Source of the DNA: Clostridiaceae bacterium
Lineage (GTDB): Bacteria; Bacillota; Clostridia; Tissierellales; Sporanaerobacteraceae
DNA: 64,000 nucleotides
Reading direction: 5' to 3'
Assembly: GCA_019391515.1 (NCBI GenBank)
Contig: JAHXQP010000023.1
Coordinates: 62,001 to 126,000 of the forward strand
The notes under the pieces were generated by a model. The model searched no databases. It saw nothing but the letters and a program-made list of their open reading frames with translations, and was not told the DNA's origin. The position numbers were made by a program, and so were the translations under genes. Within the stretch, counting starts at the first letter, position 1, and each line of letters opens with the position of its first letter. This document shows, one piece after another, positions 17,523 to 25,320 of the stretch.

Positions 17523-18944
17523 TTATCTTCCTGCTCTTCCCATTCTATTTACAATATTGTCTATCATTTCGTCTATGGCATTTACTACTCGTGAATTAGC
17601 TACATAAGAATGTTGGTATCTCAACATATTTGTCATTTCTTCATCTAGAGATACACCAGAAATAGTTTGTCGTCTCTCATCTATTTGCTTTAAAAGCTTT
17701 CCTTGATTGTTTGCAATATTTCTAGCCGTCTTTCTTTCTACAGCAATATTAGAAACCAAATCCCTATAATATTCTTCAAAAGTCATATCATCTAAAAGTT
17801 TTTCTTCTCTTAATTTCGATATTTTTTTTGCAATTTCTCCATCCCCTTTATCACCAGACTCAGAAATTGCTATATTATTAAAGTTTGCAAGCTTTGGATT
17901 AACTTTAATATTTGAAGCCTTTATTGTTTGTCCATCACCTATAAAAAATGATTCTCCTAGCTTTTTACCATCAAGATTATAGCCATCTTCATGCAATGCA
18001 TTTATTTCACTAGCTATATTGTTAACCAATATATCCAAGTCATCCCTATATTTTTCTACGATCTCATCCCTTGCATGTATATATCCTAATAGACTGCCCT
18101 TTTCTCCTAACTCTATATGTTCTCCTGTATCTGACCAGCATATATAGGCATAGCCTTTATTAGGTTTGCCTTCCATAACTCCATCTGGCCTATCAGTTGT
18201 CATGCCTATATGATTTATGTAGCCTCCATTGACTAAATCTCTACCTTGTAGTGAAACTACTATCTCATTTGTTGGCTTTTCATAACAATCTATAGGCATC
18301 ATTCCTGCTAATCTATCTAAAAGCTCATTTCTTCTATCTCTATAGTCATTGGCTTTAACCTTTGAAGTTTCACCTTCTACAAGCTTTATTTTATCATTTA
18401 AATTGGCTATTTCATCTAATATGTTATTTATTTCTTCTATTTCATTCTTTATTTCCTTATTTAAATTTAATTGAAGATTGTCAAGTTGAGTATCTATATG
18501 ATTTACCGTTTCAGTAAAGGCTACTCCACTTTCATGAATTAGTCCTCTAATTGTAAGACTATCTGGAACCTTATATATCTCTTCCCAACTGCTCCAAAAA
18601 CCTTCCATAACCTTTTGAAGTCCACTGTTATTCACGTCATTAAATATTATCTCTACTTCTCCTAAAATATCACTAGTAGCATTCCAATAACCATATTTCT
18701 CTAATTCATACCTATATCTAAAATCTAAAAATTCATCCCTAGTCTGTCTTATCTCTTCTACATGGACCCCTCTACCTTTTTCTAGTCCTTCACCTATTTT
18801 TACATATCTATTAGTAGCATGAATTACACTTTGTCTTGTATAATAAGGGTTATTTACATTTGATATATTATGTGATACTGTGTCTAAAGCTTTTTTATTT
18901 GCATCTATTCCTGATATAGATATATATAATCCTCCAAAAGACAT
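17523..18944 (-). CDS. flgK: FlgK-like hook-associated protein, copy 1
   Basis: This 473-residue protein has an N-terminus (FGGLYISISGIDANKKALDT, SHNISNVNNPYYTRQ) and a C-terminus (DEEMTNMLRYQHSYVANSRV, then VNAIDEMIDNIVNRMGRAGR) of the FlgK family. It is next to, but well diverged from, the second FlgK at 16056-17480, most strongly in the middle. Two flgK genes in a row are unusual. One may be the junction protein and the other a variant for a different filament, or the duplication is neutral. Spacing is 3 bases from flgN and 42 to the next flgK. Confidence 0.9.
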   Translation of the reverse strand: MSFGGLYISISGIDANKKALDTVSHNISNVNNPYYTRQSVIHATNRYVKIGEGLEKGRGVHVEEIRQTRDEFLDFRYRYELEKYGYWNATSDILGEVEIIFNDVNNSGLQKVMEGFWSSWEEIYKVPDSLTIRGLIHESGVAFTETVNHIDTQLDNLQLNLNKEIKNEIEEINNILDEIANLNDKIKLVEGETSKVKANDYRDRRNELLDRLAGMMPIDCYEKPTNEIVVSLQGRDLVNGGYINHIGMTTDRPDGVMEGKPNKGYAYICWSDTGEHIELGEKGSLLGYIHARDEIVEKYRDDLDILVNNIASEINALHEDGYNLDGKKLGESFFIGDGQTIKASNIKVNPKLANFNNIAISESGDKGDGEIAKKISKLREEKLLDDMTFEEYYRDLVSNIAVERKTARNIANNQGKLLKQIDERRQTISGVSLDEEMTNMLRYQHSYVANSRVVNAIDEMIDNIVNRMGRAGR

Positions 18945-18947
18945 ATT

Positions 18948-19421
18948 TTACACCTTCCTATCAAATAAACTATTCTTTGATTTTGATTTTTTGTTTTCAT
19001 TCCCATAAGTAGGAGGGATTGTAGCATTGGTCATTATGTTTAGATTAAATTCTATCCAATCTAATGAATCTTTAATAAGAGCATTGTTTGTCTTATTCTT
19101 TTCTTCAATAGTTTTTAGTACATTGAAAAGTTCTTCTCCCAATTTTTCTAAATCCTCTTTTTCCTCTGGTATATTGGATATTATAGTAGAAAGAGAAGTT
19201 TCTTTTCCTATTCCCCAACTATCTAAAAGATGCTCTCTTTCTAATTCCAAAGTAGCTACTTTATTTATCAATCCTTCCTCTTTAACAGTTAAACCCTTTA
19301 ATCCATCTATTTCATCATTCATAATTATATCTGTCTTCTCCATTGCAATACTATCTAGTTCTTTTAAAGCTTCTAACTGTTCTTTTAAAATATCCATAAG
19401 TTCTTCTTTAAAAGTAGTCAT
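18948..19421 (-). CDS. flgN: FlgN-like export chaperone
   Basis: I used the ATG at 19421 (MTTFKEELMD), which has GGAGGGG six bases upstream, rather than 19469. The 157-residue, mostly helical acidic protein fits the FlgN/YvyG chaperone family (LKEQLEALKELDSIAMEKTD), which keeps FlgK and FlgL ready for secretion. It sits between flgM and flgK, the usual place. Similarity in this family is low, so the assignment rests on size, composition and synteny. Confidence 0.85.
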   Translation of the reverse strand: MTTFKEELMDILKEQLEALKELDSIAMEKTDIIMNDEIDGLKGLTVKEEGLINKVATLELEREHLLDSWGIGKETSLSTIISNIPEEKEDLEKLGEELFNVLKTIEEKNKTNNALIKDSLDWIEFNLNIMTNATIPPTYGNENKKSKSKNSLFDRKV

Positions 19422-19437
19422 GGAATCCCCTCCAATC

Positions 19438-19716
19438 TTATACTTTCTTGTCAAAGTTTGCTTTTTCAAACATCTTATCTACAATTTTTCTACCATCTAT
19501 TTTATAGGTTCCAGTTGTAATCTCATCTTTTATTTTTTTTGTTTTATTTTCCCTAATCTCTGGCAATTCTTTAATTTCATTAAAAGCATTTTTATATTCT
19601 ATCGCTTTGTTTGATAGATTTAATTCGTCCCTTTTATATCTATTCTTTAATCCAACTTTTTTAATCTGTTGATTTTCATATACTTGGGAAACCTTATCTA
19701 TTCTATTGATTTTCAT
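19438..19716 (-). CDS. flgM: Anti-sigma-28 factor FlgM
   Basis: The start at 19716 (MKINRIDKVSQVY) has GGGGTG upstream and gives 92 residues. The C-terminal half (ITTGTYKIDGRKIVDKMFEK) is the sigma-D-binding region of FlgM. FlgM blocks sigma-D until it is exported through the completed hook. The operon it heads carries a sigma-D promoter (19753-19780), giving the expected feedback loop. Confidence 0.93.
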   Translation of the reverse strand: MKINRIDKVSQVYENQQIKKVGLKNRYKRDELNLSNKAIEYKNAFNEIKELPEIRENKTKKIKDEITTGTYKIDGRKIVDKMFEKANFDKKV

Positions 19717-19752
19717 AAGAAAACACCCCATTTCTCTCTACTCTTAATTATA

Positions 19753-19780
19753 TTATCGGAAATAATGGAGTGTTTCTTTA
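19753..19780 (-). promoter_or_regulatory. Sigma-D promoter of flgM operon
   Basis: On the minus strand: TAAA (19777-19780), a 16-base spacer, TCCGATAA (19753-19760). This is one mismatch from the -10 GCCGATAA form and within the 14-16 spacer range. Confidence 0.75.
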
Positions 19781-19788
19781 GACTTTTA

Positions 19789-20208
19789 TTAATTTCTACC
19801 ACTTCTATATCTTTCCTTAATTCTCATCTTTTCTCTAGCATCACTATTTTGTAATGCAGATGGATCTTTTCCTCCGCCTATAGCTTGTTTAAATTCTCTA
19901 TCCATATCTACAATACATTTTTCACAAAATCTACCAGTTCTTATAGATTTACCACATCTTTCACAGGTAAGTATTGAATTATTTTCATCTTTTATTTCCA
20001 GTCTTCCTTGTTTTAAAAAGTTTATTATCTTCTTCGTCTCTACCTCTGTTTCTTCAGATACTTCAGATACATTAGCATCTGGATTTTCATCTAAATATTT
20101 TTTTACCTTTTGAAAATCTTCTTCTTCCTGTTTTCTACATTTAGGACATATATTGAAATTATCATATACATATATTCCACCACAACGACTACAATTTCTT
20201 ATATCCAT
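19789..20208 (-). CDS. yvyF: YvyF-like flagellar operon protein (TIGR03826)
   Basis: This 139-residue protein has two zinc-ribbon-like Cys sets (NCSRCGGIYV with NICPKCRKQ, and LTCERCGKSIRTGRFCEKC). Between them is a helix-turn-helix-like stretch (NVSEVSEETEVETKKIINFL). It matches YvyF of B. subtilis, which lies between comFC and flgM. It may be a regulator, but its role is undefined. It follows comFC by 11 bases. Confidence 0.88.
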   Translation of the reverse strand: MDIRNCSRCGGIYVYDNFNICPKCRKQEEEDFQKVKKYLDENPDANVSEVSEETEVETKKIINFLKQGRLEIKDENNSILTCERCGKSIRTGRFCEKCIVDMDREFKQAIGGGKDPSALQNSDAREKMRIKERYRSGRN

Positions 20209-20219
20209 AAAAATCCCCC

Positions 20220-20888
20220 TTACAATTTCATTCCAGAGGTTATAGCTAAGGCATCAACCTTCTTTGCATGTCCCTCTTCTAAAAGAACTTTAGCACATTC
20301 TTTTATAGTTGCTCCTGTAGTAGTTATATCGTCTATAATTAATATTTCTTTATTTTCAAATTCAATACTATCTACGATTTTAAATACCCCTTCTATATTC
20401 TTTATTCTGTCATATCTATTTAGTTTATTCTGGGGTTTTGTATTTTTAACCCTTATTAGTTTTTCCCTTGATAGAGGAATATCCAAGCTTTTAGATACAT
20501 ATTTAGCTATAAGTTCTGATTGGTTATACCCTCTTATGGCTTTCCTTCTCCTATGAATAGGTACATAGGTTATTATATCTATATTTTCCGTAAGATTTTT
20601 TTCATATATAGTTTTAATAAGTATTTCTCCTAGTGGCTTATAGAGATATCCATAGTTTTCATATTTATAAAGATAAATCTTTTCTCTTATAAACTCATTG
20701 TAAAAAAGTGAATATACTGCTTTTCCTAAATATGGGGAGCCTAAGTCTACTTCCCTATTTAAATACTCCATATTATCTCTACAATAGTTACATATATAGT
20801 TTTTTATATCTTCCCCTTCGCTGCCACAAAATAGACAAATTCCTTCTTCAGGAAAAAGCAACTCATTAAATCCATCAAAAATCTTCAT
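20220..20888 (-). CDS. comFC: ComF family protein
   Basis: A cysteine cluster near residues 17-39 (CLFCGSEGED and YICNYC) is followed by a phosphoribosyltransferase domain with the PRPP loop ILIIDDITTTGATI near residue 190. ComFC is needed for late steps of DNA uptake in naturally competent Firmicutes, probably in the cytosol. It lies 9 bases from recD2 and is probably in the same transcript. At 222 residues it is a normal size. Confidence 0.93.
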   Translation of the reverse strand: MKIFDGFNELLFPEEGICLFCGSEGEDIKNYICNYCRDNMEYLNREVDLGSPYLGKAVYSLFYNEFIREKIYLYKYENYGYLYKPLGEILIKTIYEKNLTENIDIITYVPIHRRRKAIRGYNQSELIAKYVSKSLDIPLSREKLIRVKNTKPQNKLNRYDRIKNIEGVFKIVDSIEFENKEILIIDDITTTGATIKECAKVLLEEGHAKKVDALAITSGMKL

Positions 20889-20897
20889 AATCTCCCC

Positions 20898-23111
20898 CTA
20901 AAAAAATGTAAGCATCATTTTCATCCTATAGTCCAATCCAGAATATCTCTTTGTAATCCTATTGTTCTGGATCATCTTAAGAAGAAACTGTTCCTCACCT
21001 ACAAGAACTACTAACTCTTTTGCCCTAGTAATAGCTGTATATAATAAGTTTCTAGTAAGTAACATTGGAGGTCCCCAACATATTGGCATAATAACTACTG
21101 GAAACTCACTACCTTGGCTTTTGTGAACAGTTGTTGCATAGGCTAGCTTTAGTTCATCTAATTGACTGAAGTCATATTCTACTTCCTTCTCATCATCAAA
21201 AAGTACTTTAAGGATTTCATCTTCTTTATCTATATCTATTATAAATCCAAAGTCTCCATTATAGACCCCTTCTCCTTTTTCTTTAACTACTCCATTTTCT
21301 ATGATCTCCCATTCAGTAGTATAGTTGTTCTTTATCTGCATCACCTTATCCCCTATCCTAAATATTTCATCCCCTATTTTCTTTTCGCTTTTCCCATATC
21401 CTTTAGGGTTCAATACTTCTTGGAGATATTTATTTAGTGAATTTGTACCTGCATCCCCTTTTTTCATTGGGGTTAATACTTGAATATCTTTTAGTGAATC
21501 ATATCCATTAAATTTTGGTAGTCTCCTATTACATAGACCTAGTACAGTATCTACTATTTCTTTTGAATTATATTTAGGTATGAAATAAAAGTCTTTTCCC
21601 TTTGCATTCAAACGAGGATATTCTCCTTTATTTATCTTATGGGCATTGACTATTATCATACTTTCTTCTGCCTGTCTAAATATTTCATCTAACTTAACTA
21701 CTTTTACTACACCACTATTTATAATATCTTTCAATACATTTCCTGGTCCTACTGAAGGTAGTTGATCTGTATCTCCTACAAATATTACTCTAGTTCCTGC
21801 CATTATGGCTTTTAACAGATTGTTCATAAGGATAATATCTACCATAGAAGTTTCATCTATAATGACTACATCTGCCTCTAATGGACTACCTTCATCTCTT
21901 CCAAATCCCATTTCATCTTCCATAAATGAATATTCCAATAGTCTGTGAATAGTCTTTGCTTCTCTACCTGTAGCTTGGCTCATCCTTTTAGCTGCTCTGC
22001 CTGTAGGTGCTGCTAAAACTACTTCCAGCTCTTTTTCTTCAAATAGTTTTATAATTGCATTTATTGTGGTAGTTTTTCCTGTTCCTGGTCCTCCAGTAAT
22101 AATAAGCATTCCATTTTCTACAGACTCTTTTATAGCTTCCCTTTGTCTCCTAGCAAATTTTATTCCTTCCTTATCTTCTATATTATTAATTTCTTCTTCT
22201 ACATCTATATTTAATTTTTCTAATTCTACTCTAGAAAGTTCTACTATCTTCTTACTTACATTGGTTTCTGCTATATAGAAAGGCATATAATATACCCATA
22301 TTTCTCCATCTACATTTTCCAATTGAATCTCTTTTCTTATGGCTAGATCCCTTATAGATTGTTCTATTAGTTCTTCTTCTACTTCAAGTATTTTCCTAGA
22401 CTCTTCTATGAGTATTCCTTGTGGAACATAGGTATGACCATTTCCTGAGGATTTCATAAGTTGAAACTTTATACCTGCTTCAACCCTATAAGGTGAATTG
22501 GTCGCTATTCCCATATTTTTAGCTATTTCATCTGCTTTTTTAAAACCTATTCCAAAGATATCTTCTGATAGTCTATAGGGATTTTCTGAGATTATATTTA
22601 TAGTGTCCTTTCCATATTTTTTATATATTTTAACTCCATAGTTAGCGGTTATTCCGTACTGTTGTAAAAAAACCATTATATCCCTTAATTCCCTTTGTTC
22701 TTCAAAGGCTTCAGATATTTTCTTTACTTTCTTATCCCCTATGCCTTCTATTTCTTTAAGCCGTTCTGGATAGTATTCTATTATTTCTAAAGAATCTTTC
22801 CCAAATCTTTCTACTATCTTTTTTGCTGTCTTTTTTCCTACATGGGGAATGAGGCCAGAGGAAAGGTACTTTTCTATTCCATCTAATGTATTTGGAGTTA
22901 TTGTAGATACATTTTCTATTTTTATTTGTTCGCCATAGTTTGGATGATAGATCATTTCTCCAGCTACTTCTACAGATTGACCTATATTTAAAAAAGGAAT
23001 ATTGCCTACAATTGTTATGGAATCTTCTTCTGCGTGCAATTTGGCAACGGTAAATCCATTGGATTCATTTCTAAATATTATATCTTCTACAATTCCCTCT
23101 ACAGTAATCAA
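20898..23111 (-). CDS. recD2: RecD2-type ATP-dependent DNA helicase
   Basis: This 737-residue SF1B helicase starts with an OB-like domain, then helix-hairpin-helix segments (SGLIPHVGKKTAKKIV near 85-100, GIGDKKVKKI near 123). Walker A is GGPGTGKT at residues 340-347, Walker B is VVIIDETSMVD, and the C-terminal 2B motif reads AYATTVHKSQGSEFPVVIMP. RecD2 acts without RecBC, unwinding 5' to 3', and is tied to replication-fork repair and antibiotic or mismatch stress in Firmicutes. Here it sits beside comFC where B. subtilis has comFA, another helicase, which may matter for DNA uptake. Confidence 0.96.
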   Translation of the reverse strand: MITVEGIVEDIIFRNESNGFTVAKLHAEEDSITIVGNIPFLNIGQSVEVAGEMIYHPNYGEQIKIENVSTITPNTLDGIEKYLSSGLIPHVGKKTAKKIVERFGKDSLEIIEYYPERLKEIEGIGDKKVKKISEAFEEQRELRDIMVFLQQYGITANYGVKIYKKYGKDTINIISENPYRLSEDIFGIGFKKADEIAKNMGIATNSPYRVEAGIKFQLMKSSGNGHTYVPQGILIEESRKILEVEEELIEQSIRDLAIRKEIQLENVDGEIWVYYMPFYIAETNVSKKIVELSRVELEKLNIDVEEEINNIEDKEGIKFARRQREAIKESVENGMLIITGGPGTGKTTTINAIIKLFEEKELEVVLAAPTGRAAKRMSQATGREAKTIHRLLEYSFMEDEMGFGRDEGSPLEADVVIIDETSMVDIILMNNLLKAIMAGTRVIFVGDTDQLPSVGPGNVLKDIINSGVVKVVKLDEIFRQAEESMIIVNAHKINKGEYPRLNAKGKDFYFIPKYNSKEIVDTVLGLCNRRLPKFNGYDSLKDIQVLTPMKKGDAGTNSLNKYLQEVLNPKGYGKSEKKIGDEIFRIGDKVMQIKNNYTTEWEIIENGVVKEKGEGVYNGDFGFIIDIDKEDEILKVLFDDEKEVEYDFSQLDELKLAYATTVHKSQGSEFPVVIMPICWGPPMLLTRNLLYTAITRAKELVVLVGEEQFLLKMIQNNRITKRYSGLDYRMKMMLTFF

Positions 23112-23180
23112 CCTCTACTCCCTCCAATTATCTTTATTAGATAATATTATACCATAAAAATATTGCCTATACTTTACCCC

Positions 23181-23759
23181 TTATTCTAAAGTCTCTCTAA
23201 TCTTTAGTAACTCCTGCCGTAAAATAGCTATATCTCCCTTAGTGGCAGGTTTGTTGTATTCATCATAAAAAACTATATCTTCATATATTCCCTTCTCCTT
23301 TTTATTATAAAACTTCCTTATTATTTCACCATTGTTTATATGTTTTTCGACAGTTTTCAAAGAATTCAAACTTTTGATCTTATAGTTAGAGCTCAAAAAT
23401 ATATTTACCCCGTCTAATCCTCCTTCTATCTTCTCTATATACTTTATATTTACATAGCCTAAAGCTCCATCATTCCTAGATATAGGTTTTCTCGTCTTAA
23501 TTGGTATAAATATGTTTTCTTTATTGAAGGGAATAGGAACCAATTTATTTATATTTAGTAAATCACCATAGTATTTTCTAGACTCTTTTAAATCCATTAG
23601 AAAATATCTACCTAGACAATTTAAAAAACTTCTTAAACTCTCCTCTAAATATTTTTCTCCACCCTTATAAGTGTAGATAGCTGTACAATTTCCTTTCATA
23701 TTTAAATAAACAGGCATAAAAGCCATTAGCTCTTCTTCTATATATTTCCCTATGCCCAT
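23181..23759 (-). CDS. ComK-like competence regulator
   Basis: This 192-residue protein aligns by eye with ComK in order and spacing. It has a Cys-Leu-Gly-Arg-Tyr-Phe segment near residue 47, then VPIPFNKENIFIPIKTRKPI, then GALGYVNIKYIEKIE, then NIFLSSNYKIKSLNSLKTVEKH. In B. subtilis ComK the matching stretch runs from SCRFFGSSYAG through IFLFPTLSSTRP to ISHVHVKEF and VTFSNG. ComK activates late competence genes such as comF, and comFC lies just downstream here. The start has a strong Shine-Dalgarno (GGGAGGGG) and a consensus promoter with a LexA box. The similarity is moderate, so an unrelated fold cannot be ruled out. Confidence 0.62.
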   Translation of the reverse strand: MGIGKYIEEELMAFMPVYLNMKGNCTAIYTYKGGEKYLEESLRSFLNCLGRYFLMDLKESRKYYGDLLNINKLVPIPFNKENIFIPIKTRKPISRNDGALGYVNIKYIEKIEGGLDGVNIFLSSNYKIKSLNSLKTVEKHINNGEIIRKFYNKKEKGIYEDIVFYDEYNKPATKGDIAILRQELLKIRETLE

Positions 23760-23783
23760 AAAAAACCCCTCCCTTGACTATTC

Positions 23784-23812
23784 ATTATAATAGAACATAC
23801 GTTCTAAGTCAA
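23784..23812 (-). promoter_or_regulatory. Sigma-A promoter with LexA box in spacer
   Basis: On the minus strand: TTGACT at 23807-23812, a 17-base spacer, TATAAT at 23784-23789. The spacer contains AGAACATACGTTCT (23792-23805, plus-strand reading), matching 12 of 14 positions of the Gram-positive LexA box CGAACRNRYGTTYC. Transcription would begin about 7 bases later and run into the ComK-like gene. Confidence 0.8.
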
Positions 23813-23823
23813 GGGAGGTTTTT

Positions 23824-23967
23824 TTATTTCATACTAGTTATAACTTTAGATAGTTCATTTATACTTTTTGTTAGATTATCTAATTTACCTTCTATTCTAA
23901 CCAAAAGATAAATAGATATAACTATTGGAAAGCCTAAATTGGCTATCTGAGTATAAACTTCTTCCAT
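23824..23967 (-). CDS. YvrJ family small membrane protein
   Basis: A 47-residue frame, too small for most gene finders, reads MEEVYTQIANLGFPIVISIY then LLVRIEGKLDNLTKSINELS and ends VITSMK. YvrJ proteins have the same short N-terminal helix with NxGFPI, a membrane span and a coiled tail. AAGGAG precedes the start at 23967; the ATG at 23970 is spaced too tightly. It follows DUF2922 in what looks like a conserved four-gene cassette but lies after its terminator-like hairpin. Confidence 0.8.
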   Translation of the reverse strand: MEEVYTQIANLGFPIVISIYLLVRIEGKLDNLTKSINELSKVITSMK

Positions 23968-24000
23968 CATATTCTCCTTTCTTCAATTTTAAATAACAAA

Positions 24001-24024
24001 TGGTGAAGACAGCAAGTCTTCACC
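24001..24024 (-). terminator. Hairpin after DUF2922 gene
   Basis: Arms GGTGAAGAC and GTCTTCACC with a short loop; the tail in the minus direction (TTTGTTATTT) is a weak U-tract, so some read-through to YvrJ is possible. Confidence 0.55.
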
Positions 24025-24033
24025 ACTTATAGA

Positions 24034-24267
24034 TTAAATTTCTATTTCTTCAATAGTAGTTCTTACAATTCTTGCCCCTACTGTTGTTGTTATATCTCCA
24101 CCATTAGAGTCAAAGACATTTGTTTCTATGATATTGTCCATTGTATTTCTTACTTCCTCCCCTGTTAAATCATTTCTTGGATTGTCAACTGATAAAGTCA
24201 CCCTTCTATCTTCTAGGTTTTTAAATATCATTTGCAATTTAGAATTTTCCACTAAATCACCTCCCAT
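24034..24267 (-). CDS. DUF2922 family protein
   Basis: At 77 residues, the segment LQMIFKNLEDRRVTLSVDNP followed by RNDLTGEEVRNTMDNIIE matches DUF2922. The function is unknown. A true start may be internal (GTG encoding VENSKLQM, residue 6) because of the Shine-Dalgarno GGAGGTGA just ahead of it. The gene lies 16 bases from the DUF1659 gene; both are small, have no membrane segment and are followed by YvrJ. Confidence 0.85.
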   Translation of the reverse strand: MGGDLVENSKLQMIFKNLEDRRVTLSVDNPRNDLTGEEVRNTMDNIIETNVFDSNGGDITTTVGARIVRTTIEEIEI

Positions 24268-24283
24268 ATACTATTTTTTAAAA

Positions 24284-24508
24284 CTAAATTTCTTCTAATA
24301 ATTCTACTTCCTCTACTTTTTTAACTTTTAATAGTGGTAGTTCTTGAAGACCTGACAGTGATTTTGCTACTCCGTAAACATTTTCTTTAGCTGCATCCAC
24401 TTTTAGTTTGGAATAGGTTTTAGATTTAACTATTTGCTTATCTCCATCCATTCCTCCATCTAATTCTAATTTAAGTTTTGCAGAATCCTTTATTTCTGTA
24501 ACTGCCAT
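24284..24508 (-). CDS. DUF1659 family protein
   Basis: The 74-residue protein (MAVTEIKDSAKLKLELDGGM with AKSLSGLQELPLLKVKKVEE later) fits DUF1659. DUF1659, DUF2922 and YvrJ genes commonly occur together in Firmicutes, with no known activity. It has AGGAGGTG upstream and follows the sigma-factor gene by about 50 bases, so the four genes may share one transcript. Confidence 0.85.
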   Translation of the reverse strand: MAVTEIKDSAKLKLELDGGMDGDKQIVKSKTYSKLKVDAAKENVYGVAKSLSGLQELPLLKVKKVEEVELLEEI

Positions 24509-24561
24509 ATTATCACCTCCTCTACTTCTTATATAGAAGAAAAGAGGAAATCTTACTATTA

Positions 24562-25125
24562 TTAAATATTTTTATTTATAATATTTTTTAGTTTGTCTAC
24601 TGCTTTTGTCTTTGTATTCACTACTGTCCTATAGGATAGACCTAGCTTTTGGCTAATCTCTACCATAGTCATTTTATAAATATAGTAGTATATTAAAATT
24701 TCTACTTGCCTATTAGAAAGGTAGGATAGGCCTTTAAATAATATTTCTTTTTCTTCCCTATTTATAATAGTATCTAAAGGTCCCAATCCTTTATCTTCTA
24801 GAAGGTCTATAAACTCTTTTTCCTCATCTACAGTCTCATTCAAAGATAATTCTATTTTTTCCTTATGTTTATTTAGATAATGGTATTTAAGCTGTAGTTT
24901 TAAATATCCTAAAAATCGACTTCCTTTTGAATCATCATAGTCTTCTACAGTTCTAAGAATTATCTCATATCCTTCTTGGAGCAAATCATCATATTTAGAA
25001 TAATAATTGTAGTACCTTTTAATAGAACTTAATATTAAAGGTTTAAGACTAATAATTAACCTTTCCTTTGCTTTTTTATCACCATTTTTACTTAAAGCCA
25101 CAAGCTTATCTATTTCACTATACAA
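24562..25125 (-). CDS. Sigma-70-family (ECF-like) sigma factor
   Basis: This 187-residue protein has a sigma region-2 core (DDLLQEGYEIILRTVEDYD with FLGYLKLQLKYHYLNKHKEK) and a C-terminal region-4 helix-turn-helix (LSNRQVEILIYYYIYKMTMV then EISQKLGLSYRTVVNTKTKA). It should direct RNA polymerase to a small regulon, plausibly including the DUF1659-DUF2922-YvrJ genes behind it. In B. subtilis the split sigma factor YvrI/RsoA is linked with yvrJ. No anti-sigma gene is obvious next to it. Confidence 0.85.
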   Translation of the reverse strand: MYSEIDKLVALSKNGDKKAKERLIISLKPLILSSIKRYYNYYSKYDDLLQEGYEIILRTVEDYDDSKGSRFLGYLKLQLKYHYLNKHKEKIELSLNETVDEEKEFIDLLEDKGLGPLDTIINREEKEILFKGLSYLSNRQVEILIYYYIYKMTMVEISQKLGLSYRTVVNTKTKAVDKLKNIINKNI

Positions 25126-25203
25126 GAATATATCCTCCTATTGATAGCTGGCTATCTTGTATTGCTAGCAACTTTATGTTACTTTAAAAAAAGGAAATAA
25201 AAA

Positions 25204-25237
25204 AAAGTAGAGTGAAGCATTATCTTCACCCTACTTT
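25204..25237 (-). terminator. metK terminator
   Basis: Arms AAAGTAG...GTGAAG (25204-25218) and CTTCAC...CTACTTT (25224-25237) with loop CATTAT and TTTTTTTTATTT in the minus direction. Confidence 0.85.
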
Positions 25238-25320
25238 TAAAATATCTACATTATTTTGTATTGAAAATAAACTATCATAAATAGTTCTTAATAAAAATCT
25301 TCTAGATCTTGAAATAATAC

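Noticed and set aside
23770-23820. CCTCCCTTGACT/AGTCAAGGGAGG hairpin as a terminator
   Set aside because: On the minus strand one arm is the -35 element, upstream of the transcript start, so it cannot form in the ComK-like mRNA; no plus-strand gene precedes it to need a terminator.
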